DNA of 64,000 nt, taken from NCBI RefSeq assembly GCF_003026395.1, contig NZ_PYOO01000007.1, positions 1 through 64,000 on the forward strand, written 5' to 3'. Both the position numbers and the translations under genes were made by a program. Under the pieces are notes generated by a model. That model did not search any database. It saw nothing but the letters and a program-made list of their open reading frames with translations, and had not been told where the DNA came from. Below are positions 44,966 through 53,626 of this stretch, one piece after another (positions within the stretch are counted from its first letter, which is position 1; every line of letters starts with the position of its first letter). The stretch is from Photobacterium iliopiscarium (GTDB taxonomy: Bacteria > Pseudomonadota > Gammaproteobacteria > Enterobacterales > Vibrionaceae).

Positions 44966-46324
44966 TCAAATATTAAACGTTTTATCTTGTATCGGTGAGG
45001 TAAATACAAATTCACTAGAATCTGTTGCTTCGTCTGTTGCCACGTATCCAAGACTTCTAAGTTCAGTATTAAATGTTTGTAGTACTTCAGTCATGTCACT
45101 TGGTGAAATGTAATCAAGCTTAATATCACCAGGAAGACCGTAGTAAAATAACTTTTCCAGTTGATCCATACTTGGTAAATGAATACCAAATTCGCTCGCT
45201 CTATCCCAATACTCAGTGCCAGGAAGAGGAACAAAGGTGTGTATAGCCACCTCGTTAGGCATACTATGTGTAATGGCATCAAGCGCTGCGTATTCTTCTT
45301 CTAAAGAGCTACCAGGAAGCCCCGTAATCCACCATGTTTTTATTCTCAGACCAACAGTCCTACAAATTTTGATGGCTTTTTTGATATCCTCAATCTTGGT
45401 CTTTTTACCAATGTCATTTAATACGCGATCAGAACCGGACTCGGCACCTATACATATCTTAACGCAGCCAGCTTCTACTAAAGCCTGTGCCAACTCTACG
45501 TCAATACTGTCAGCTCTAAGCTGAGCAATCCACTTTATAGGTAGATTCTTCTCCGAAAGCATTCTACAAAATTTGAGACGATCCCTGCGATTAAAGAAAA
45601 ACATATCATCAGCCCAATACAAACTGATTTCCCCGTACTTCTCTGCGAGCATTTCTACTTCACAAAGAATTTTTTCAGGGCTAGCCATGCGGCCTTTCTT
45701 GCCACCCGGTCCCCAAGAGCAACAAAATTTGCACTTATAAGGACAACCACGGCTCGTGATTATTGTGTGGTGAGGATATAGATCCAAATTAAAGATATCA
45801 CGATTGATTGCTGGCGTATTATTCAAATCTACAGATAACTTTGATGCTGGCGTACTTACTACTACTCCTAAAGAGTTCATGTACGAAATGCTTGGAATTT
45901 CTGCTAATTCAGCGTATAAATCTTTATTTAACCCATTTTTAGTTATGTAATTAACTAGTGGTATAAAGCTTAGTTCACCTTCACCAGATAAAGAAAAATC
46001 GACACCTCTTAATACCATATCTTGTGGGAATATTGATGTATGAATTCCACCAGAGACGATAGTTCCACAATCAACCATGTTTAGCTGCTTGATGAGATTA
46101 AAAGCGGTAGTAGCAGAAGTTGAAAGAAAGCTAATGGCAGTAACATCAGGCTTAAACTCACCGATAACGTTCACTGCATCGACATTCTCAACGGCGAGAT
46201 CGAGAATTCTAACATCATGGCCGGCTTCTAGTGCGATGGTTCCTAATATACCCACACCAATCGGGTACTCAGCATAAACTCTGCCGTTCCAGTTTTTAGA
46301 TACATTTATAAACAGAATTTTCAA
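44966..46324 (-). CDS. B12-binding-domain radical SAM protein, first gene of the cassette
   Basis: 452 aa from a TTG at 46324 (KILFINVSKNWNG), which has AGGGA eight bases upstream and matches the usual KILFI start of this family; a GTG 12 codons earlier has no ribosome-binding site. Residues 1-130 form the cobalamin-binding Rossmann domain (GVGILGTIALEAGHDVRILD, VSGGIHTSIFPQDM). The radical SAM motif is in SRGCPYKCKFCCSW (Cys194, 198, 201), then GAESGSDRVLNDIGKKT and the C-terminal TIM-barrel end. Members methylate or rearrange unactivated carbons; oxetanocin synthase OxsB is one nucleotide-acting example. The next gene starts 7 bp on. Confidence 0.83.
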   Translation of the reverse strand: MKILFINVSKNWNGRVYAEYPIGVGILGTIALEAGHDVRILDLAVENVDAVNVIGEFKPDVTAISFLSTSATTAFNLIKQLNMVDCGTIVSGGIHTSIFPQDMVLRGVDFSLSGEGELSFIPLVNYITKNGLNKDLYAELAEIPSISYMNSLGVVVSTPASKLSVDLNNTPAINRDIFNLDLYPHHTIITSRGCPYKCKFCCSWGPGGKKGRMASPEKILCEVEMLAEKYGEISLYWADDMFFFNRRDRLKFCRMLSEKNLPIKWIAQLRADSIDVELAQALVEAGCVKICIGAESGSDRVLNDIGKKTKIEDIKKAIKICRTVGLRIKTWWITGLPGSSLEEEYAALDAITHSMPNEVAIHTFVPLPGTEYWDRASEFGIHLPSMDQLEKLFYYGLPGDIKLDYISPSDMTEVLQTFNTELRSLGYVATDEATDSSEFVFTSPIQDKTFNI

Positions 46325-46503
46325 CTTTAGATCCCTAAGCAAAATGGGGTTATTATTCACTAAGGTTAATATCTTATATAAGCAACATACTGCATTCTAG
46401 TATTTTATGTTAATAAGTAGGATATCATCACACATATACAATATAATGAATACACATCAGAAGTAAGCGTATAAAGAATAGACAATTCCATCCATATATC
46501 GCA

Positions 46504-46865
46504 GGGCTTGTTGCAAATAAGCTGAATAGGTAAATGAGTCTTACAATTGACTAATTATTAATGGTAAACCACCTCAACATTGAAGAGACGATTCATGAAG
46601 GCGGATCTCTCCCGTACAAGGGTTTTTCGTTCATCATTACGTAACCAAAAATCAAACTGTCCTTTGTTCAACATCCGTAATGATTTGAAGTGGCATCGTT
46701 AATCAGGCACGTTTTCGTATTTTAAACCACCGGTGGCGACAATGAGTTTTTTGATAGGAGCGTAATTGGATTTGATACTATTATTAAGATAGTCTATATC
46801 GGTGAGCAAATCGCAGGTAGTATCCCATCAAACAGGTGCTGTAAGCATCATAGTCAGTAATAACA
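46504..46865 (-). pseudogene. IS6-family transposase remnant with one terminal repeat
   Basis: At 46504-46517 GGGCTTGTTGCAAA resembles IS6-family ends (IS26: GGCACTGTTGCAAA). Reading inward on the minus strand, two frames give DLLTDIDYLNNSIKSNYAPI (46699-46812, continuing KKLIVATGG) and LNKGQFDFWLRNDERKTLVR (46558-46671, ending in the last residues of the transposase). Both are conserved IS6-family C-terminal blocks, but they are separated by stops and frameshifts, and the N-terminal half and the other end are gone. A dead, truncated copy. Confidence 0.7.
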
Positions 46866-47015
46866 ATTATGATAACTGACTATCATACGCAACAATAAAC
46901 TACCCTCGTTGTTTTGTTGCACAACCAACTTCACCAATATCCACGCAATTACCCATGACATCTGTTATATCTAAACACCAACGAATACAGCAACTCTACA
47001 ACGCATGGTTAGTAG

Positions 47016-47089
47016 ATTCCCTATCTCGTTCGTAACCTCACTGTAGGGAATGACGGGGTTAAGTTGGCATTCGTTGTAGGGAATGACGG
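47016..47089. repeat. Short repeats: two direct copies and one inverted partial copy
   Basis: TGTAGGGAATGACGG occurs at 47042-47056 and 47075-47089 (33-bp period); an inverted partial copy ATTCCCTAT lies at 47016-47024. This resembles small dispersed intergenic repeats and marks the junction before hypA. Confidence 0.5.
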
Positions 47090-47133
47090 AGAGGTAAAGT
47101 AACCCGATAACTCGAACCTGATTTTCCTCCAAT

Positions 47134-47174
47134 AAAAAAGGCCATACCAGCATTAACTGATATGGCCTTTTTTT
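47134..47174. terminator. Terminator of the hyp operon
   Basis: AAAAAAGGCCATA / TATGGCCTTTTTT hairpin, loop 14, just past the hypA stop; A/T tracts on both sides make it bidirectional. Confidence 0.9.
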
Positions 47175-47190
47175 TAGCGATAATCGCTAC

Positions 47191-47547
47191 TTATGCGTCT
47201 TTGCTTTGCTCGACTTCTAGCTGCATGAGCATTAAGTCTTCGCCATCAAGTACCTGAGTATGATTACTACCGCAATGCTGACAAATAATGCTGCGCTCGG
47301 TGTGAATGGTTTCTTGTCCACATTCGAGGCAGGATAACACCAGCGGCTGAATATTCATTTCAAACTCAGCGTCATGGCAAATGCCTTCCAGCTTAAAAGT
47401 CTGAAAAGCCGTTTCAAGTAAGGCTGGTTCTACCCCACTTAAAATGCCGACTTTAATAGCAACGCGGGTAACTTTGTCTGCATTGTTATCACGAGCATGT
47501 TGTTCGCATTGTTCGATTAAAGCGCCAACAATGGAATACTCGTGCAT
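47191..47547 (-). CDS. hypA: Hydrogenase nickel incorporation protein HypA
   Basis: 118 aa. N-terminal [18 protein letters not shown] contains the Ni-binding MH(E) motif. The zinc site has two CxxC pairs in [11 protein letters not shown] and ICQHCGSNH. With HypB it delivers nickel to the large subunit precursor. Last gene of the hyp operon; its ATG overlaps the hypE stop (TAATG). Confidence 0.95.
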   Translation of the reverse strand: MHEYSIVGALIEQCEQHARDNNADKVTRVAIKVGILSGVEPALLETAFQTFKLEGICHDAEFEMNIQPLVLSCLECGQETIHTERSIICQHCGSNHTQVLDGEDLMLMQLEVEQSKDA

Positions 47548-48578
47548 TAACAGATCCTCGGTAATAATTCACCTTGAGGAAGGTCAAGATAACGACGACT
47601 ACCCCAACCACTGGTTAGAATAACACGACCCGTATGTTCATTATTAACTGAACCAATCACACAGGCGTTGTCACAGGCAGCAAAAGCTTCAAGCACCTCT
47701 AATGCTTTTTGCGCTTGTGCTTGAGGCAATGCAATAATAAACGTGCCTTCGTTGGCTAAATCAAACGGTTCAAACCCGTATAATTCACATAATCCGCGCA
47801 CTTCTTCACTGACAGGTACATCATCTTCAACAAGGCTGATACCCACATCAGATGCTTGCGCCCATTCGTTTAATACCGCAGATAAACCACCACGGGTTGC
47901 ATCACGCATTGCATGAATATCAAGCCCTGCCGCAATTAATGCTTCAACCGCAGGCCATAGCGTATTGCAGTCACTGATAAGCTCAGATTCAAGGGTTAGG
48001 CCTTCACGCGCCATTAAAATAGCGGCACCATGACGACCCACATCACGCGAAACAATAATTGCATCACCATCAGCAAGATTACGCACTGAAATGCCTGTTT
48101 GCATGATTTTGCCAACACCCGTGGTATTGATGAAAATACCGTCAGCACAACCTTTTGGCACCACTTTAGTATCACCACAAACGATTTTAGCACCTGAAAT
48201 GCTTAACTCTTTTGCCATGCTACTCACGATAGTTTTAAGCTTATCGATTTCAAAACCTTCTTCGATAATCACGCTGCAACTTAAATATTGCGGTTGTGCG
48301 CCCATCATCGCTAAATCATTCACGGTGCCTGCAATGGCTAATTTACCAATGTTACCACCAGCAAAAAACAACGGTGACACTGTAAATGAATCAGTGGTAA
48401 AGGCGGTTTTACCTTCAAGGGTTAATACCGCAGCATCTTCTTCGCTACGTAAAATAGCATTATCAAACGCTTTAAAGAATAAGCCTTTAATCAGCTTATT
48501 CATTTCCTGACCGCCACCGCCATGACTTAATTGAATGGATTTTGTAGTCGATAAAGCGGAGAAATCTTGTTCACTCAT
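47547..48578 (-). CDS. hypE: Hydrogenase maturation protein HypE
   Basis: 343 aa, PurM-like fold. [16 protein letters not shown] at the start and [23 protein letters not shown] are family blocks; the C-terminus ends LPRIC with the catalytic Cys that carries the thiocyanate made from the HypF carbamoyl group. It supplies the CN ligands of the NiFe site. It overlaps hypD by 4 bp. The intact PRIC tail shows that carbamoyl-derived cyanide synthesis is expected here, so a working HypF must exist somewhere. Confidence 0.95.
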   Translation of the reverse strand: MSEQDFSALSTTKSIQLSHGGGGQEMNKLIKGLFFKAFDNAILRSEEDAAVLTLEGKTAFTTDSFTVSPLFFAGGNIGKLAIAGTVNDLAMMGAQPQYLSCSVIIEEGFEIDKLKTIVSSMAKELSISGAKIVCGDTKVVPKGCADGIFINTTGVGKIMQTGISVRNLADGDAIIVSRDVGRHGAAILMAREGLTLESELISDCNTLWPAVEALIAAGLDIHAMRDATRGGLSAVLNEWAQASDVGISLVEDDVPVSEEVRGLCELYGFEPFDLANEGTFIIALPQAQAQKALEVLEAFAACDNACVIGSVNNEHTGRVILTSGWGSRRYLDLPQGELLPRIC

Positions 48579-49696
48579 TTAACACCTCGGTAACGGAAAT
48601 ACGCATTACACGCACCTTCTGAACTCACCATGCAACTGCCAAGTGGCGTTTGTGGCGTACAACCACGGCCAAAGACTTTACAATCTTTTGGTTTTGCTAA
48701 ACCACGCAGAATATCACCGCACTGACACGCTTTGTGGTCATCAATCGGTGTCATTGGCAAGCAAGCAGCAAATTTAATTTCAGCATCACGATGACGATAT
48801 TTTGCATTAAGTTGTAATGCTGAGTTAGCAATCGGCCCTAAACCACGCCAGCGGAAACTATCACGAATATCAAAACAACGTTTAACCGCCGCTTGAGCAA
48901 CCGTGTTACCTTCTTCTGTTACAGCGCGTGTGTATTGCACATCGAGTTCAGCAATGCCTGCGACTCTTTGCTTGGTTAAGCGCAGAATAGATTCCATCAC
49001 ATCAACGGGTTCAAACCCTGCCACAACAACGGGTGTTTGGTATTTTTCAACCACTGAGCGGTAAATTTTAGCGCCCTCAATAACACTCACGTGTGACGGA
49101 CCAATAAACGCATTCACTTTCACCGCAGGATCAGCCATCACTACATCAATCGCAGGTGGCACTAATACATGGTTAATGTGGAAATAAAGGTTATTGACCT
49201 GACGTTGCTCGGCTAATTCAATCAAAATCGCCGTCATTGGGGTTGATGTTTCAAAACCAATCGCAAAGAAAACCACGTCTTTATCTGGGTTATCAAGCGC
49301 AATGGCTAAACAATCCAACGGATCATAAATTGGTCGAATATCACACCCTTTAGCGCGATATTGTGCCAAGCTGCCTTTAGATCCTGGAACACGGATCATG
49401 TCGCCCAATGTTACTAAAATCACATTTGGCTGACAGGCTAATGCCGCAGCATGGTCAATACGCTCTTTAGGCATGACACACACAGGACAACCGGGGCCGT
49501 GAATAAAATCAATATTATCGGGCAATAACTGCTTTAAACCATACTTCATAATGGTATGTGTATGACCACCACACACTTCCATTACTTGCATTGGTTCAGG
49601 TAAATCAACCGCAAGTTGCTTAATCTGTTCAGCTAAGCTCAATACTGTATCGGCATCACGAAAGCCTTCATACAGTTTTTTTAGATCGAAACTCAT
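48575..49696 (-). CDS. hypD: Hydrogenase formation protein HypD
   Basis: 373 aa. MQVMEVCGGHTHTIMKYGL and GPGCPVCVMP are the conserved Cys motifs for Fe(CN)2CO assembly; FIGPSHVSVIEG is the thiol-redox region; the C-terminal cysteines (CQCGDILRG, FGRGCTPQTPLGSCMVSSEG) bind the 4Fe-4S cluster. It works with HypC to build the iron unit. Overlaps hypC by 4 bp. Confidence 0.96.
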   Translation of the reverse strand: MSFDLKKLYEGFRDADTVLSLAEQIKQLAVDLPEPMQVMEVCGGHTHTIMKYGLKQLLPDNIDFIHGPGCPVCVMPKERIDHAAALACQPNVILVTLGDMIRVPGSKGSLAQYRAKGCDIRPIYDPLDCLAIALDNPDKDVVFFAIGFETSTPMTAILIELAEQRQVNNLYFHINHVLVPPAIDVVMADPAVKVNAFIGPSHVSVIEGAKIYRSVVEKYQTPVVVAGFEPVDVMESILRLTKQRVAGIAELDVQYTRAVTEEGNTVAQAAVKRCFDIRDSFRWRGLGPIANSALQLNAKYRHRDAEIKFAACLPMTPIDDHKACQCGDILRGLAKPKDCKVFGRGCTPQTPLGSCMVSSEGACNAYFRYRGVK

Positions 49697-49932
49697 ATTG
49701 GAAGTGGCCCTGATTCATCCATAATAAACTGATACATTTCAAGACTTTCTTGTGCATCTTTGTCATCGATTTTGCTCATTACAAAACCAATATGAACTAA
49801 TACATATTCACCAAGAACAAGCGGATCCATTAATAAATGGCAACTTACTCGACGCTTCATGCCCATGGTATCAACAGTGACTGTATTATCTTCGTGAATT
49901 TCTACAACCTGCGATGGAATCGATAAACACAT
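49693..49932 (-). CDS. hypC: Hydrogenase assembly chaperone HypC
   Basis: 79 aa. The N-terminal MCLSIPSQVVEI has the essential Met-Cys; VDTMGMKRRVS and LVLGEYVLVHIGFVMSKID are the beta-barrel family blocks. It carries the iron precursor from HypD to the large subunit. Two bp separate it from hypB. Confidence 0.95.
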   Translation of the reverse strand: MCLSIPSQVVEIHEDNTVTVDTMGMKRRVSCHLLMDPLVLGEYVLVHIGFVMSKIDDKDAQESLEMYQFIMDESGPLPI

Positions 49933-49934
49933 AA

Positions 49935-50669
49935 TTACGCTTCCTGTTGACGTAGATTAGCCGTTAGCCATGTAACTAAAGGGGCAAACGTTGCTTCATC
50001 TTTGGTTGATAGCGTAATCACTTCAATATTAGGATTCAGTTTTTTAAGCTGCGCTTTCGCTTCTTCAATGCTGAAATCAAAATACGGTAACAAATCACAC
50101 TTGGTAATTAATACCACATCAGCACGACGGAACATTACTGGATATTTTTCAATTTTGTCGTCGCCTTCTGGAACAGAAACCAACACAATATTTTTGTGTG
50201 TACCCACATCATAGCTTGCAGGACAAACCAAATTACCTACGTTCTCAACAAAGCAAATATCAAGATTTTTAAGATCAACATGGTGTAATGCACCGTGAAC
50301 CATAAAGGCATCAAGGTGACAAGCAGAACCCGTTTGAATTTGGTAAGCATCAATACCGTGTGCTTTTAGACGATCAGCATCACGTGAGGTTTCTAAATCA
50401 CCCTCAATCACGGCATATTTTAAATCAGTATGTTGATGTAAATGCTCCAGTAATGTGGTTTTACCGCTACCTGGGCTACTCATCAAATTAAATGCTGTCA
50501 CATTCTGTGCTTCAAAATGAGCACGATTATGTGCTGCTTCCACATCATTCTTATCTAGAATTTTATGAATAACTGATAGTGTTTTTTTATCATTTAATTG
50601 TGGGTTTGCTTGTAGTTGGTGATGATGGTGATCACCTCTCGGTAATGAACAACCGCAATCTTGGCACAT
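49935..50669 (-). CDS. hypB: Hydrogenase nickel incorporation GTPase HypB
   Basis: 244 aa, SIMIBI GTPase. The N-terminal CQDCGCSLPRGDHHHHQ combines the high-affinity CxxCGC nickel site with a short His cluster. Walker A SSPGSGKTTLL, metal-site region TGSACHLDAFMVH and FVENVGNLVCPASYD, and TKCDLLPYF (G4) follow. First gene of hypBCDEA, with TGGAG five bases before the ATG. Confidence 0.95.
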   Translation of the reverse strand: MCQDCGCSLPRGDHHHHQLQANPQLNDKKTLSVIHKILDKNDVEAAHNRAHFEAQNVTAFNLMSSPGSGKTTLLEHLHQHTDLKYAVIEGDLETSRDADRLKAHGIDAYQIQTGSACHLDAFMVHGALHHVDLKNLDICFVENVGNLVCPASYDVGTHKNIVLVSVPEGDDKIEKYPVMFRRADVVLITKCDLLPYFDFSIEEAKAQLKKLNPNIEVITLSTKDEATFAPLVTWLTANLRQQEA

Positions 50670-51079
50670 ATGAACTCCAGCATAGAGGGACTTTTAGCTA
50701 TCGTTTTAATCAAAAAATAGATAAACGGTAGGAAAATTAAACAGGACTCAGTTCAGGTTATTGAACACTCAAATTCTGATAATTATAAGTATTGATTATC
50801 TATTCTTTAAGAGGATAAAGCAATTTGTGTGATGATTTATTTAGCGGATCATTAGATTGATTATATATATATATCGTCCTTACTGACTAACTGATAAAAT
50901 ATGTATTCTTGATTCAGTTTAGCTTCAGACTTAATGACAATAATCTGACATAACCCTAAATTTGTGCGCGTATGTTATATCGTAAGCGCTTCAAGATTAA
51001 TCACGTTGAGACTTGCTTTTACGCTCTCTCACGCCTTCTTGAATAATAATGTTATTCATCGAACAAAAGAGAAACCATA
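50670..51079. other. Divergent promoter region between hypB and a periplasmic-protein gene
   Basis: 410 bp, AT-rich, including a short TA-repeat run near 50862-50875. No small ORF and no FNR-type match as good as the one before hyaA was found. Confidence 0.4.
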
Positions 51080-51655
51080 ATGCAAACAAAAACATCTAGC
51101 TTAAAAACCAAGTTTCTTAAATTAGCTGTACCAGTAGCGTTAGCTTGTGCATTTGCAGCAGCGCCAACAGTAGCAATGGCTAAAGATGCTCCGAATGCCT
51201 CTATGGTGGCATCTCAAAAGATTACCGCAGAGCAACAACAAGTTGCAGGTAAAATTGGTAAAATTCAACAAGAACTTGCCGCTATTCGTGTGAAAACATT
51301 AAAAGCAAATCCTCAACTAATCACTGAGATGAAAGCTTACGAAACTGCATTTAACAATAAAGTTAAAGCAATGGGCTACCAACCAGAAAAACTAATTAAA
51401 CGTGCTCAAGAAATCCAAATTGAAGCAACGAAGAAAGACATTTCAAATGATAAGCGTACCGCGCTAATTAAAGAATTTACAACTATTCGTACTACGCTTG
51501 AGAAGCAACAACGTTCAATCTTGAATGATCCTGCAATCAGCAAACAAGACAAGCAAGTACAAGATGACGTTATCAATGCAATGAAAAAGCAAGATTCAAA
51601 AACAACGGATCTACTAAAACAGCTTGATCAACTTGTAATGCAATTTAAAAAATAA
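51080..51655 (+). CDS. Periplasmic helical protein of unknown function (191 aa)
   Basis: Signal peptide with a basic start (MQTKTSSLKTKFLKLAVPVAL) and cleavage after AMA-KD. The mature 155 residues are almost entirely helix-forming, rich in Lys, Gln and Glu with no cysteine, and contain coiled-coil-like heptads (KIGKIQQELAAIRVK, LIKEFTTIRTTLEKQQ). This is Spy/CpxP- or Skp-like in texture, but I see no LTxxQ motif. AAGAGAAACC precedes the ATG. Own terminator, so monocistronic. Function unknown. Confidence 0.65.
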   Translation: MQTKTSSLKTKFLKLAVPVALACAFAAAPTVAMAKDAPNASMVASQKITAEQQQVAGKIGKIQQELAAIRVKTLKANPQLITEMKAYETAFNNKVKAMGYQPEKLIKRAQEIQIEATKKDISNDKRTALIKEFTTIRTTLEKQQRSILNDPAISKQDKQVQDDVINAMKKQDSKTTDLLKQLDQLVMQFKK

Positions 51656-51692
51656 TAACGTCACAAAAACTGAATAATCTTTTATTCAAAAA

Positions 51693-51724
51693 AAAAGGAT
51701 AATCAAACGATTATCCTTTTTTTA
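51693..51724 (+). terminator. Terminator of the 191-aa gene
   Basis: AAAAGGATAATC-AAAC-GATTATCCTTTT with long A and T tracts; nearly symmetrical, so possibly bidirectional. Confidence 0.92.
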
Positions 51725-51766
51725 TATCTGAACTTTTGTATCTAATACATAGAAAACAAATATAAC

Positions 51767-52162
51767 TTACAACTTAACGGCTTTATTTTGGCTTAACAAT
51801 TTCATGCCATTAATGATTTTTGCAAACCACACTGCTATTGCAACAATCGCAATTGCACCACCAATAAACGGTAGTACATTTAATGCTTTAGCCAGAATGT
51901 CACTGTGGACCCAATATTCAGCTCCCGCAATCATACCTGTTGTTGTTGCCGCCGATACACCCAATACCACAAAAAAAGTGAGAAACAAAAAGAAGCTACG
52001 AATAATGGTGTAATAATGGCTATAGGTTATATCATCAGCGCCTTTATCCAGTTTATAACCCGCATAAATAATAGCGATAATTCCTGATAATAGTAAAGTA
52101 AATGGGGTTAGAAAGCTGGCTATATACGCAAACCAGATACCCTTTTTATGTTCTTCTGTCAT
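51767..52162 (-). CDS. DUF4870-like small membrane protein (131 aa)
   Basis: Three to four TM helices: WFAYIASFLTPFTLLLSGIIA, then a polar SHYYTIIRSFFLFLTFFVV segment and VLPFIGGAIAIVAIAVWFA. The SHxxxxxR arrangement and length resemble DUF4870-type proteins of unknown function. No neighbours on the same strand nearby, and a good terminator separates it from the convergent gene. Confidence 0.55.
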   Translation of the reverse strand: MTEEHKKGIWFAYIASFLTPFTLLLSGIIAIIYAGYKLDKGADDITYSHYYTIIRSFFLFLTFFVVLGVSAATTTGMIAGAEYWVHSDILAKALNVLPFIGGAIAIVAIAVWFAKIINGMKLLSQNKAVKL

Positions 52163-52379
52163 CTTATTAATCCGAATAAATAAGCAATGTATACGCTAAT
52201 TATCACTGATATTTGCCTGAGTTCAAGTTTCGCTCTAAATTACGATGATCGGGATCAACTTATCCATTATTGCTGTCGCTAGAGTCTGCTATAACGCCCT
52301 AAACGAACACATGCCTGTAATAAATAGACAGGCATGGCAATACGATGATTAACGGTTAATGATTACACGTTAGACATTA

Positions 52380-52937
52380 TTATAGTGTATCTTCAGGGGA
52401 TTCAATTTCAGAACCATCTTTAATACGACGATGGCCTTGCTCTAAATGAACGAAATCCACTAAATCATCCCCACTGACTTGAAACGCTTTACCAAACCCT
52501 TTTACAAATAGCCCTTGTGTTGGTGCTAAACGGAATAAGACAAAATCTTCTAAGCCACTTAAACCATCAATAATCTCACCAAAGCGATCCCGTAACGCTA
52601 CCACTGCCGATGTCCAACGATCACTATTACGCTCAACCACACTCACATCCGCTTCAAACGTTAATCGTTTACGGGCATACAATGTTTTTGCTATCGTTTC
52701 ATCTTCAATCATCATTAGAGAGACTTGAGGATTTTCCAGTAAATTACGCGCATGTTTAGCAATTTGGCTAATTAACACATAATACCCATCATCAAGTAAC
52801 GCAAACGGAGCATAACTGACATTGGGTTTACCATTGATATCAACGGTGGCGAGTTGCAGTGTTAAACATCCTTCACGAAATTCTTTAATCTCTGGCCCTA
52901 AGCGGCTTTGCAATCGTTGTTGTTTTACTTCACTCAT
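52380..52937 (-). CDS. hutZ: Heme utilization protein HutZ
   Basis: 185 aa, pyridoxamine-5'-phosphate-oxidase-like split barrel (FREGCLTLQLATVDINGKPNVSYAPFAL is cut short here; the block begins near residue 20). C-terminal VDFVHLEQGHRRIKDG contains the His used for heme binding in V. cholerae HutZ. It degrades heme to release iron in the cytosol. Last gene of hutWXZ. Confidence 0.93.
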   Translation of the reverse strand: MSEVKQQRLQSRLGPEIKEFREGCLTLQLATVDINGKPNVSYAPFALLDDGYYVLISQIAKHARNLLENPQVSLMMIEDETIAKTLYARKRLTFEADVSVVERNSDRWTSAVVALRDRFGEIIDGLSGLEDFVLFRLAPTQGLFVKGFGKAFQVSGDDLVDFVHLEQGHRRIKDGSEIESPEDTL

Positions 52938-53056
52938 GAATAATTCCCTTATTTCCTTTTAATTCCGGCTGACTAACATTCTATTTTTTATGTGTTGTTA
53001 TATTTTAGCTGCCGACTAGTTTTAGGCTAATAGCAGCGTCTTACAAACTAATGGCT

Positions 53057-53584
53057 TTAATTGGCTAATAGTTTGAGCTGTTGAAACTTTTCAATTTGAT
53101 CTGAGAATAAGTTACGCTGTTTATCTCGACCTAAATAGACTTTAAAGACACATTCGCCTTGCTCGGCAAAGAAGCCAATAAAATAGCTTTCTTGTCCCAT
53201 AAATGGCTTACTAACTAATGCTATATGCTTAACGAGATCTAACCGTAAATGACCATGCAATTCGCCATCTTTACCCATTAAATTATAGTAGCCACGGGCC
53301 AATTTTCCTTTGGGAAACGGCGCTTTTACTTCAAAGATAGACCCCATTGAATGCACGATAGTGGTAACAGGCCCCCAGCTAGGTAATGCCTCGACAATAG
53401 TTTGTGCCACATTGCCAGCCAGTGGAAAAACTAACTCAGATGGCAGCGATAACGCCACTTCACCTTCTGTAACCTGTAATTGTTCAGCAATAGCGCCAGC
53501 ATGAAGTTTTTCATCCTGCTGCAATATTTGAGCAACCCTCGTTTTTAATTCATCATGAGAATAGCGAGTAAACACAGTTATCAT
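53057..53584 (-). CDS. hutX: Cytoplasmic heme carrier HutX
   Basis: 175 aa, HugX/HutX family. An N-terminal winged-helix-like segment (LHAGAIAEQLQVTEGEVALSL) precedes the heme-binding domain (IVHSMGSIFEVKAPFPKGKL, GYYNLMGKDGELHGHLRLD). It hands heme to HutZ. 119 bp before hutZ and 42 bp after hutW, same strand. Confidence 0.92.
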   Translation of the reverse strand: MITVFTRYSHDELKTRVAQILQQDEKLHAGAIAEQLQVTEGEVALSLPSELVFPLAGNVAQTIVEALPSWGPVTTIVHSMGSIFEVKAPFPKGKLARGYYNLMGKDGELHGHLRLDLVKHIALVSKPFMGQESYFIGFFAEQGECVFKVYLGRDKQRNLFSDQIEKFQQLKLLAN

Positions 53585-53626
53585 CCTTTTAATTACAATT
53601 AGCTAATATATTTAATTTTCACACGG

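Larger units (their letters stand above)
46325..47133. other. Cassette upstream region with IS remnant and short repeats
   Basis: About 810 bp without an intact gene: the AT-rich cassette promoter region (46325-46500), a decayed IS6-family transposase (46504-46865) and three copies of a GGGAATGACG-type repeat (47016-47089). The patchwork looks like a rearrangement junction ahead of the hyp operon. Confidence 0.6.

Noticed and set aside
44026-45051. Longer 341-aa version of the MoaA-like gene
   Set aside because: It would overlap the preceding gene by 86 bp and begin with an unrelated segment; the ATG at 44958 has GAGGT at the right distance.
46971-47153. 60-codon minus-strand ORF before hypA
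   Set aside because: It spans the repeat debris and the hyp terminator, lacks a ribosome-binding site and has no recognisable sequence.
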